DNA from: Cenarchaeum sp.
GTDB taxonomy: Archaea; Thermoproteota; Nitrososphaeria; Nitrososphaerales; Nitrosopumilaceae
Direction: 5' to 3'
NCBI GenBank assembly: GCA_020027365.1
Contig: JAHRAJ010000088.1
Coordinates: forward strand, 1 to 21,361
Length of the DNA: 21,361 nucleotides
Shown: positions 7,526 to 13,949 of the stretch, in pieces
Layout of the letters: every line of letters begins with the position of its first letter
Position numbering within the stretch: the first letter of the stretch is position 1
Program-made: the position numbers and the translations under genes
Notes under the pieces: generated by a model
Told to the model about the DNA's origin: nothing
Seen by the model: only the letters and a program-made list of their open reading frames with translations
The model's database searches: none

Positions 7526-7696
7526 GCGCGCGGGCGGCGGCATGCCATGCCGTTGACGCCGCGCCCCCAACTTGCGACGCATGACCTTGGCGCGGCAAGG
7601 GGGCCGTCCCATGGACAAAAGGCCGGCAAGATGTCCGTTTGTCTAGACTTTTTTTCAGCCTGCACCGGTTATTGTATGCGACAACAGCAAGGGAGC
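7526..7696. other. Gene-free gap between convergent genes
   Basis: This 171-bp gap separates the TPR gene from the convergent 88-aa membrane-protein gene. The only mark seen is a run of seven T residues at 7649-7655 that could end plus-strand transcription about 125 nt past the TPR stop. No tRNA or clear hairpin was found. Confidence 0.4.
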
Positions 7697-7963
7697 TCAC
7701 TCTGCACTGCCGCCGCCGCCCATCACCCGCGTCAGGGCCGCCGATATCCTTCCGGACGCGGCAAGGATGGCAAAGTGTGCCCCAAACCCCAGTACCGCGC
7801 CCACCACAAGCTCTCCTCCCCCCCAAAAATACACCCCCAAAAATATGCCCAAAGGGGGAAGCGCGTAGATCATGGCCATGCACGTCCCGACCCAAACCGC
7901 GCCCACCGCTGCCTCTGCGGGTATGCCTACGCCGCCGCCCCGGCCGGCGGGAAGCCTGACCAT
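7697..7963 (-). CDS. Small hydrophobic membrane protein coupled to atpC, 88 aa
   Basis: The ORF begins one nucleotide after the atpC stop codon (TAA-C-ATG), so it is almost certainly co-transcribed and probably translationally coupled. The protein has a Gly-rich N-terminus, then two or three hydrophobic stretches (about 18-32, 33-47 and 51-69), then a short GGGGSAE tail. I recognise no family. The hairpin layout with PPLGIFLGVYFWGGG (36-50) followed by VVGAVLGFGAHFAIL (53-67) resembles in shape the small AtpI/AtpZ-type helper proteins of bacterial atp operons, but this is an analogy, not homology. A role in ATP synthase membrane-sector assembly is a hypothesis from position alone. Confidence 0.6.
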   Translation of the reverse strand: MVRLPAGRGGGVGIPAEAAVGAVWVGTCMAMIYALPPLGIFLGVYFWGGGELVVGAVLGFGAHFAILAASGRISAALTRVMGGGGSAE

Positions 7964-7964
7964 G

Positions 7965-9014
7965 TTACTCTTCTTCCCCGCCGTCGATTATCAGCTTTGA
8001 CATGGTGGTCTTGGCGGGAATCTTTTGCTCTACTGCAAACGCGATCGCCGCCAGATTCCTCACCTCGTAGGCGTTTAGCTTTGTAATCCCTATTATGGTT
8101 GCAAAGCTAAACATGTGTGAAAACGCCCTGTTGGCGGCCCGGTACATCCTCATCTCAAAGGCCCTCTCAAACTCTGCCAGCGCGTCAAGCTCGTTTTCAA
8201 TCTGCGGGACGATCTCCCTGTACCGCGTCGTCGCAAGCTCGCCAAAGGCGTCCCTGACCGACGCGGCCCCCGCCATCCTTGCCAAAAGCTCCCTTGGCGC
8301 GGCGGGGGTTGCAGACACAACTAGGTCCTGGATTTGCGTCTCCTCCAGCCCCCAAAACCTGCCCCTCAGCGTGCTCAGGATGTTGTTAAAGTCAATGTCC
8401 ATGCCGACCAGCCCCGCCACGTTGCCGTCACCCCCGCGGCTCTTGGCCAGCGCGCGCCCCAAATGGCCGTACAGAATCTTGTCAAAGTAAATGTCAAAGA
8501 TCTGCAGCTCCTTGCGCTCGTTGTACAGCGCCACGGCCTTGCCAACCTCCTCGCCCATCTGGACCGAGTTTAGGCTGGCCACCGCCTCCTCCAAGTCCTT
8601 GGAGACCAGCGCCTTTACTATCACGTCCCTCTGCCTGATCAGCTCCTCGGCGCGCAGGTTGAGGTGGGGCTCAATCTCCTCCTGGCTCTTGCCCAGCACC
8701 TTGCCCTTGAGGATCAGCTTTAGGTTTGCCGTTATGTGCCTCATATAGTACGCATCCAGAATCGCCGAATCCCCCGCAGTCTTGGCCACCTGGTACTGGA
8801 TTTCGGCCAGGTGGCCCCGTAGCGCGTTCTCGACGGTCTGCGACGTGTACGGCTTTGCAAGGCCGGAGACGGCCTCTGCATACACCGTATTCTTGATCCT
8901 GGTCGTAAGCTCCTCTAGATCCCGGGATTCGGCCAGCGTTTGGAGGTCGCCCCTGCCAAGCAGCTTGCCTCGCAGGCTGTAGGATTTTACCGACGCATAC
9001 ACGTTCTTGCCCAT
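7965..9014 (-). CDS. atpC: A-type ATP synthase subunit C
   Basis: The 349-aa, mostly alpha-helical protein matches subunit C (the V-ATPase subunit d/AC39 family), the funnel that links the central stalk to the K ring. Family-like features are the opening VYASVKSYSLRGKLL with a downstream DLEELTTRIKNTVY, YYMRHITANLKLILKGK in the middle, and the C-terminal SFATIIGITKLNAYEVRNLAAIAFAVEQKIP, where the near-invariant E-x-R-N-L is visible. It lies on the minus strand about 5 kb from atpI and 7 kb from the E-A-B-D cluster, instead of inside one operon. Its promoter carries the same 14-nt element as the atpE promoter. A purine-rich stretch directly before the ATG could act as a ribosome site if the mRNA starts further upstream. 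Confidence 0.93.
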   Translation of the reverse strand: MGKNVYASVKSYSLRGKLLGRGDLQTLAESRDLEELTTRIKNTVYAEAVSGLAKPYTSQTVENALRGHLAEIQYQVAKTAGDSAILDAYYMRHITANLKLILKGKVLGKSQEEIEPHLNLRAEELIRQRDVIVKALVSKDLEEAVASLNSVQMGEEVGKAVALYNERKELQIFDIYFDKILYGHLGRALAKSRGGDGNVAGLVGMDIDFNNILSTLRGRFWGLEETQIQDLVVSATPAAPRELLARMAGAASVRDAFGELATTRYREIVPQIENELDALAEFERAFEMRMYRAANRAFSHMFSFATIIGITKLNAYEVRNLAAIAFAVEQKIPAKTTMSKLIIDGGEEE

Positions 9015-9035
9015 GCCCTCCCCCCTCCCGACAGC

Positions 9036-9049
9036 GGATTTTAATGTTT
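9036..9049 (-). promoter_or_regulatory. TATA/BRE element of atpC, shared with atpE
   Basis: Read on the minus strand the 14-mer is AAACATTAAAATCC. It is identical to the element at 16201-16214 before atpE, and is centred about 27 bp upstream of the atpC ATG. Confidence 0.7.
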
Positions 9050-9066
9050 ATGGCAAAATAAGGGCC

Positions 9067-9340
9067 TGGATGCCAGCCGTGGTCGGCCGCCCGCCCGACC
9101 ATGTCGGGATGTTGACTGCAAGGGCGGCCGGTGGGGTGGGGTGGGATGCCGTCCTGCCGGGACGGCCCAGATCCGTTCACCGTTGGTCTGGAGATGCGGT
9201 TGATGCTGCTCCCCACCCCGCCGACGTCCGTCTGATGAGCCGCCAACAACCTGATGGGACCGACAGCACGCCTGCGGCCGTTGCGCGGACGCCGGCGGGA
9301 GTCGGCGCTGGCCGTTTTTCCGCCGATCAGGCATCGCCAA
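9067..9340 (+). ncRNA. Candidate structured RNA in a gene-free stretch
   Basis: No convincing gene lies between 9015 and 9350. The plus strand can fold densely. A closing helix pairs 9069-9074 with 9330-9335 and 9081-9087 with 9322-9328. A local hairpin forms at 9094-9108. A 13-bp helix pairs 9129-9141 with 9211-9223 and encloses two abutting 7-bp hairpins (9148-9166 and 9167-9191). A long imperfect hairpin at 9274-9315 is followed by TTTTT. The G-U pairs in these helices (9132-9220, 9172-9186, 9082-9327) favour the plus strand as the RNA. The AT-rich box at 9038-9046 could serve as promoter in this direction too. I see none of the signature motifs of RNase P RNA or SRP RNA. High GC makes chance pairing common, so this is a candidate only. 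Confidence 0.25.
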
Positions 9341-9350
9341 AACCGCGTCC

Positions 9351-10139
9351 CTAGCCGGGCACGGCATCGTTGGGGGACGACACCGAATCCAAAAACTCTG
9401 AAAACGCCCGCCTCTTGTCCTTGCCCATGCCGGACAATCCGTCCAGCAGCTCCCTGTAAATTTCCAGCGAGCCGCCCGCCATCACCGCCGTCATCTTGTC
9501 CATGGACACCGGAACCAGCTCTGTAATCTCCCCCCTGCAATAGCCGCGCACATACCTCTCAAACACGAAAAACGTGAATCGGGGCAGGACGCCGCCCAGC
9601 TCTGCAAGCATGTTCATCCCCCCGTCACCGTCACTACCATACCCGCCCCCCTCTTTGATGCCCTCTAGGACCCTGTCAAGCGCACTGGCGCCCTCCTCCA
9701 TCCCCGCCGCGGGATCAAACAGCGAGGCGGCTGCCACCATCCCATCGCGGGTCAGCGCATAGTAGGGGATGCCCTTTTCCTGTAGTGCCTTGGGTCCCCT
9801 CTTGAGCGGCAGCCGCCCCTCCTCGCGCACCAGCCTTAGCGGAATCAGGATCTCATCAAAGTCCCTAAAGACCCCCGAGTAGATATTCTTCCAGGGCACG
9901 CCCTTTTTCTTGGCAATGATCTGGGCGATCGCGGTCCTGGTCCTCCCCGACGGACTGCTGTTGTCGCCGGCTGCCAGAATTGACAGGATTGCCCTCTGCC
10001 TGATGGCCTCCCCGGTCAGCTGGTCTGCCTTGGTCTTGAATGTGTCAAAGATGGACAGTGTGGGGGTGTTACCGCCCCCTCCCCCGCCACCGGGATCACC
10101 CCCATCCACGCCTGCATCCTTATAGCATAATATGCCCAA
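9351..10139 (-). CDS. Putative winged-helix protein divergent from amt
   Basis: The 262-aa product starts with a Gly-rich, probably disordered leader (about 1-28). A helical domain follows at 46-140 that looks like a winged helix: AIRQRAILSILAAGDN, then TRTAIAQIIAKKKGVPWKNIYSGVF, then a wing-like RLPLKRGPKALQEKGIPYYALTRDGM. The C-terminal part (about 165-255) is helical and unassigned. Domain assignment is by eye only. The start is uncertain: TTG at 10139 has a TATA-like box about 30 bp upstream (10164-10173, minus strand); GTG at 10109 is an alternative that keeps the Gly-rich leader shorter. It shares a 98-bp AT-rich intergenic region with the ammonium transporter gene, which suggests, but does not show, a regulatory link. 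Confidence 0.6.
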   Translation of the reverse strand: MGILCYKDAGVDGGDPGGGGGGGNTPTLSIFDTFKTKADQLTGEAIRQRAILSILAAGDNSSPSGRTRTAIAQIIAKKKGVPWKNIYSGVFRDFDEILIPLRLVREEGRLPLKRGPKALQEKGIPYYALTRDGMVAAASLFDPAAGMEEGASALDRVLEGIKEGGGYGSDGDGGMNMLAELGGVLPRFTFFVFERYVRGYCRGEITELVPVSMDKMTAVMAGGSLEIYRELLDGLSGMGKDKRRAFSEFLDSVSSPNDAVPG

Positions 10140-10154
10140 TTTATGATACTATCC

Positions 10155-10219
10155 ATATTCACTGAAATATAACAATTTACATTCTTGGCGATTCTAAAAT
10201 CTCTATGCTTATATAATTT
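10155..10219. promoter_or_regulatory. Divergent promoter region of the winged-helix gene and amt
   Basis: This is the most AT-rich part of the window. GTTATATTTC (minus strand, 10164-10173) fits the winged-helix gene. CTTATATAAT (10209-10218) is centred about 25 bp before the amt ATG. A near-palindrome ATATTC-ACT-GAAATAT at 10155-10170 overlaps the first box and is a possible operator. Confidence 0.55.
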
Positions 10220-10237
10220 CGGTGATTGGTCTGATTA

Positions 10238-11803
10238 ATGAATTCTAGGAACCACAAGTATGCTCTATTACTTGTGGTAGCCGTAGCCGCTACCTCGACC
10301 GGTGCAATGTCTCAGGCATTTGCACAGCAGGTTGAGGATGGAATGGATGGATACGTTGCTGGAACCTCTGGAATCTACACCGGAAACGACAACGAATGTT
10401 GGTACGACGACGGTGAGGGTGGTATGCTACCCTGCAGGATCGACACTGGAGATACTGCATGGATGCTTACCGCCACCTCGCTGGTACTCTTCATGACTCC
10501 CGGTGTGGCATTCTTCTATGGAGGTCTGGCCAGGTCAAAGAACGTTGTAAACGTGATTGGCATGACCCTGATCGTCATGGGCCTGATGGCAGTACAGTGG
10601 GTTGTCTTTGGATACTCGCTTGCCTTTGGCCCCGTCGGCGACAATCCTGCAAACATGTTCATGGGAAGTCTAGACTATGTGGGACTAAACCAAGTCTCGC
10701 ACTATGCACCGCTGGGCACGCCCGGACCTTGTACTGATACATGGTCTGCCGCGTACCAGATGCAGGTCTTCCATGAGGATGAGATTTGCAGTCAGGATTG
10801 GCCGGGAACGGTTCCACACCAGCTATTCATGGCATTCCAAGGCACGTTCGCAATCATTACGCCAGCACTGATCATAGGCGGACTGATTGACAGGATAAAG
10901 TTCAGCGCGCTGGTCATCTTTGTCCTCCTTTGGGGGACATTCGTCTATGACCCCATCGCCCACTGGGTATGGGGAGGCGGATACATAGGTGGCGGCGCAC
11001 TCGATCTTGATCCAGAACTGCCTCCCGACTACGCGCTAGACTTTGCCGGCGGCACAGTCGTTCACATCTCCTCGGGATTCTCCGCGTTGGCGGGAGCCTT
11101 GATACTGGGCCGAAGACTCGGCTATGGCAAGGTTCCGATGGAGCCACACAACATACCCATGGTCGTACTTGGTGCGTCCATACTGTGGTTTGGGTGGTTT
11201 GGCTTCAACGCGGGAAGCGAGGTGATGGTGGACGGAATAACCGTCAGTGCATGGGTGGTGACAAACATCGCCACCGGCATGGCCACGGTGACCTGGGTGC
11301 TGATGAGCTGGGCCCATACGGGCAAACCCAGCATAGTCGGCGCCGCAACAGGCGCAGTGGCGGGACTGGTCACAATCACGCCGGCATCCGGCTGGGTTGG
11401 ACCGATGGCCGCCATCATCATGGGCATTGCCGCCGGCACGGTCTGCTATGCCTGCGTGGCGTTCAAGAATTCCCGCAAGTGGGACGACGCACTCGATGTA
11501 TGGGGAGTACACGGGATGGGCGGCCTCACCGGCGCAATCTTGACCGGCACACTGGCCAGTCCGCACATCTGGGATACCGGCGACGGTATCGGTGCGTGGA
11601 CGGGTACTCCTGCAGGATACGAACAGCAAGCCATCAGCATCATCGGTGCTGCGATATCAATCGGCTATGCCTTTGGCATCACGGTAGTGTTGCTAAAGGT
11701 GATGGACGCTGTTTGGCCAGGCGGAATCAGGGTCACCCCCAAAGAGGAGGAGATCGGCCTTGATCTTGCGCAGCACGGCGAAAGAGCATACGTAAACGAG
11801 TAG
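10238..11803 (+). CDS. amt: Ammonium transporter, Amt family
   Basis: The 521-aa integral membrane protein matches Amt/MEP/Rh transporters, which bring ammonium, the energy substrate of ammonia oxidisers, into the cell. It has a cleavable-looking signal peptide (about 1-29, AFA before QQ). Further features are TAWMLTATSLVLFMTPGVAFFYGGLARSKN-type first helices from residue 73, and the pore twin histidines at His276 (VVHISSGFSAL) and His425 (VWGVHGMGG). LWFGWFGFNAGSE (316-328) is also family-like. Cysteines 54 and 66 in the extracellular N-terminal part and 165 and 184 in a long loop (about 145-192) could form disulfides. The start is supported by a TATA box about 25 bp upstream. Codon use is less GC-biased than in neighbouring genes, consistent with a highly expressed gene. 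Confidence 0.96.
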   Translation: MNSRNHKYALLLVVAVAATSTGAMSQAFAQQVEDGMDGYVAGTSGIYTGNDNECWYDDGEGGMLPCRIDTGDTAWMLTATSLVLFMTPGVAFFYGGLARSKNVVNVIGMTLIVMGLMAVQWVVFGYSLAFGPVGDNPANMFMGSLDYVGLNQVSHYAPLGTPGPCTDTWSAAYQMQVFHEDEICSQDWPGTVPHQLFMAFQGTFAIITPALIIGGLIDRIKFSALVIFVLLWGTFVYDPIAHWVWGGGYIGGGALDLDPELPPDYALDFAGGTVVHISSGFSALAGALILGRRLGYGKVPMEPHNIPMVVLGASILWFGWFGFNAGSEVMVDGITVSAWVVTNIATGMATVTWVLMSWAHTGKPSIVGAATGAVAGLVTITPASGWVGPMAAIIMGIAAGTVCYACVAFKNSRKWDDALDVWGVHGMGGLTGAILTGTLASPHIWDTGDGIGAWTGTPAGYEQQAISIIGAAISIGYAFGITVVLLKVMDAVWPGGIRVTPKEEEIGLDLAQHGERAYVNE

Positions 11804-11811
11804 AAAGCAAC

Positions 11812-11838
11812 CCTTTCCTCTTTTTTCCTTTTATTTTC
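11812..11838 (+). terminator. Pyrimidine/T-rich terminator of amt
   Basis: Just past the amt stop there is a T-rich tract with TTTTTT and TTTT runs and no hairpin, the usual look of an archaeal terminator. Confidence 0.55.
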
Positions 11839-11850
11839 TAGCGGTGTAGT

Positions 11851-11876
11851 GGGCGGCCGCCCGGCCGGCGGCCGGT
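11851..11876. repeat. GC palindrome plus 16-nt repeat copy 1
   Basis: GGGCGGCCGCCC (11851-11862) is a perfect palindrome. It overlaps the 16-mer CCGGCCGGCGGCCGGT (11861-11876), which recurs exactly at 16112-16127 in the atpI-atpE intergenic region. Both copies lie between genes. Confidence 0.7.
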
Positions 11877-11916
11877 TCATGCGCCTCAAAAGATGAGCGG
11901 ACCGGGAGGACGGAGG

Positions 11917-12633
11917 TTACAGGGCGCCCACCCTCCCGCCGTCTTTCATCCTCTTCCACGCATAGGGAACAAGTGCCAAAAGGCCAAGGTACAGCAGGAT
12001 GCATCCAGTGATCACCATGTTGAGCGTCATGCCTCTGGCCGGACTCGTCATCACGACGCCTCCTCCAAAAAGCAGGAATCCGGCCGACAAAAAGCACACC
12101 ACTCCGGCCAGAACGCCAAAGGTTATCCGCGGCCTGTAAAACAAGAGCCCTTCCAGCCGGTGCCCGGACAGGGCGGGGAAAAGGCGTGCAAGCAGCCCGA
12201 CATACAAAAAGATCAGCGTGGTTAGCGTGATGTCCAATGCGAGCCTTAGGGATTGATCCACATCGGCCTCGTCCCGATCATAAAAGTATCCCCCGAACGC
12301 GTCTAGTAGCGAGGCCGTGACGATCATGGTGGCGGCCAGTGCCAAAACAATCACTTTGGGATTGCATAGTATGCCCGCCGTGACCCCGTCTGCCGAAAAG
12401 GAACAAAGCGTGACCAGCCTGGCACATGCAAACGTCGACAGTGTTGGCACGACCCATATCATAACCCATCCAATGAACCACCACATCACATCCACTGTGC
12501 GCAGGTCGAAAGAAAACATCACCGCCATGTCTGCCGCCATGATGGCCACCACGGCCACCAGGGTCACCGGGGGATTAAAGGTGAAAAAACACCCGCCGCT
12601 ACCGCGCATGTCGCCCGAGCCGGTCATATGCAT
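11917..12633 (-). CDS. Six-helix integral membrane protein of unknown function
   Basis: The 238-aa product has about six membrane segments (22-41, 49-69, 93-111, 132-152, 169-194, 203-224) and a basic C-terminus (KRMKDGGR), so the tail is probably cytosolic. An acidic stretch DRDEADVDQ (119-127) lies in a loop between helices three and four. No catalytic motif or family is recognised. The start is uncertain: ATG at 12633 is the furthest upstream, with ATG at 12627 and 12609 also possible, and no clear TATA box is visible. A (GCC)n tract lies just upstream. It converges on amt, from which it is separated by a T-rich terminator and a GC palindrome. Confidence 0.65.
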   Translation of the reverse strand: MHMTGSGDMRGSGGCFFTFNPPVTLVAVVAIMAADMAVMFSFDLRTVDVMWWFIGWVMIWVVPTLSTFACARLVTLCSFSADGVTAGILCNPKVIVLALAATMIVTASLLDAFGGYFYDRDEADVDQSLRLALDITLTTLIFLYVGLLARLFPALSGHRLEGLLFYRPRITFGVLAGVVCFLSAGFLLFGGGVVMTSPARGMTLNMVITGCILLYLGLLALVPYAWKRMKDGGRVGAL

Positions 12634-13072
12634 TCACCTGCCGCCGCCGCCGCCGCGATGACTGATTGGCATAGGGCGGACTGCTAGGCTGTACGGTTGG
12701 GGCCGTGTCGTATACGTGTGGTATACGTGGCGTACATGCGTTGCATGTGCGACAACCCTGACATCCGGCATGTCCATCATGCGGCAGGGGTTGGAGGGTT
12801 TTGAATATACGGCCACAAGGTGTATTGCACCGGGTTGCTAATAAGCAATGCTTCAATCTGGATTGAACCCTGGATCTGAAACCTCACAACCTGTCCTCTG
12901 GCAGGCGGCGTCCGCACCCGGTCGTGTTTTTCCGTACGCAGACGATCCTCCGACGGCGGACGGCGAGTTGTTGGCGCCGAACAACCTCATCGCCGCGAAT
13001 CGCCCACGCGCCCGGTGGATCGGGGCTATACGGGCGGTTATTATACACCGCGCGCCACCGGATGCCGTGCTG
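12634..13072. other. Gene-free stretch with palindromes between the membrane-protein and rhodanese genes
   Basis: This 439-bp stretch holds a (GCC)n run (about 12641-12657), two copies of GTATACGTG (12710-12718 and 12721-12729), and an inverted repeat ACATGC-GTT-GCATGT (12734-12748). A perfect 7+2+7 inverted repeat TTCAATC-TG-GATTGAA lies at 12852-12867. An open frame in phase with the rhodanese runs back to an ATG at 12848, but it lacks domain similarity. No RNA gene was recognised. Confidence 0.5.
13038..13047 (+). promoter_or_regulatory. TATA box of the rhodanese gene
   Basis: TTATTATACA is centred about 30 bp before ATG 13073 and about 24 bp before GTG 13067. It decides the start of the rhodanese gene against the long upstream frame. 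Confidence 0.6.
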
Positions 13073-13939
13073 ATGCAGGCCGACAAACTGGAGGGGGTCT
13101 TGGCCCGCCCCGACCGCCCCGTACTGCTGGTGGACTGCCGGTCGTTTGCAGAGTATTCTGCCGGCCACATACCCGGTGCGGTAAACCTAGACCTGTTTGC
13201 ATTTCACTGGTTTGACACCACGCCTGCCGGCATGTCCGCGTTTGCCGATCAGGCGGCCCAGCTGCTGTCGTTTGCGGGGATCGGCCATCCCACTGCCGGC
13301 GGCGGCAAAGGGAAGGAGGCGACGGCCGCAGAGGTGGTGTTTTACGACAACACCTCTGGCATGCTGGCCGCCCGCGGAGTCTGGATGACCGCGTACCTCT
13401 TGCGCCGGACCGGGGCCGTGATGCTTGACGGCGGTTTTGACCGGTGGCGGTCGCTGGGCCTGCCGGTGCAGACCGCCCCCAACGGGTTTGCCGCCCCTCC
13501 TCCTCCTCCCCCTCCTACTACGTCGTCTGCATCATCTCCCCCTCCCTCCTCCCCCGCCATTCCAGACAGCCGAATCGTGGCCGGATACCGTTACATACTG
13601 GACAACCTTGACGACCTCGTGGTGATAGACGCGCGCTCCCCCGGCGAGTATGACGGGACCGTCCCCCGGGCCGCCCGCGCCGGCCACATCCCGGGCGCGA
13701 TCAACGTGGACTGGAGCCTCAACCTTGGGGCCGACGGCAGGTTCAAGGACGGCGCGTCCCTGGAACGGCTGTATAACCGCGTCCCCCGAGGGTCGGAGAT
13801 TGTCACCTACTGCCAGGGGGCGTACCGGGCGGCCAACACGTTTGTGGCGCTCAAAAGGGCGGGCTTTGAGAATGTCAGGCTGTACCTGGGATCGTGGGGC
13901 GAGTGGGGAAACCGCCCCGGACTGCCCGTGGAGCTGTAG
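13073..13939 (+). CDS. Tandem-domain rhodanese, thiosulfate/3-mercaptopyruvate sulfurtransferase type
   Basis: From ATG 13073 the protein is 288 aa, the usual size for two-domain sulfurtransferases, and begins right at the first rhodanese domain (MQADKLEGVL, then VLLVDCRSFAEYSAGHIPGAVNLD). The N-terminal domain (about 1-135) has Asp92 in YDNTSGM where an active domain carries Cys, so it is the structural half. The C-terminal domain (about 165-288) has the active loop CQGAYR at 247-252. A Pro/Ser-rich linker (about 141-160) joins the two and is longer than usual. Such enzymes move sulfane sulfur to cyanide or thiols. The longer frame from 12848 is rejected because the TATA box lies within it. 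It converges on atpI with 10 bp between stops. Confidence 0.88.
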   Translation: MQADKLEGVLARPDRPVLLVDCRSFAEYSAGHIPGAVNLDLFAFHWFDTTPAGMSAFADQAAQLLSFAGIGHPTAGGGKGKEATAAEVVFYDNTSGMLAARGVWMTAYLLRRTGAVMLDGGFDRWRSLGLPVQTAPNGFAAPPPPPPPTTSSASSPPPSSPAIPDSRIVAGYRYILDNLDDLVVIDARSPGEYDGTVPRAARAGHIPGAINVDWSLNLGADGRFKDGASLERLYNRVPRGSEIVTYCQGAYRAANTFVALKRAGFENVRLYLGSWGEWGNRPGLPVEL

Positions 13940-13949
13940 CCGGCCTCTG

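Noticed and set aside
9233..9254. C/D-box sRNA signature (TGATGA, 12 nt, CTGA)
   Set aside because: The spacing fits a guide element, but no second C'/D pair or terminal stem could be found, and the two short boxes are expected often by chance.
9041..9367. 108-aa minus-strand ORF in the gap before atpC
   Set aside because: The product is Arg/Pro/His-rich low complexity with no fold-like pattern; it overlaps the atpC promoter and the 3' end of the winged-helix gene.
12850..12880. tRNA T-arm-like string on the minus strand (GGGTTCAATCC)
   Set aside because: The would-be T stem does not pair on its 3' side and no acceptor, D or anticodon arms are found; the string is half of an inverted repeat.
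12848..13072. In-frame N-terminal extension of the rhodanese from ATG 12848
   Set aside because: It contains the TATA box at 13038-13047 and a perfect inverted repeat, has no domain similarity, and would make the protein 75 residues longer than the family; ATG 13073 begins right at the rhodanese fold.
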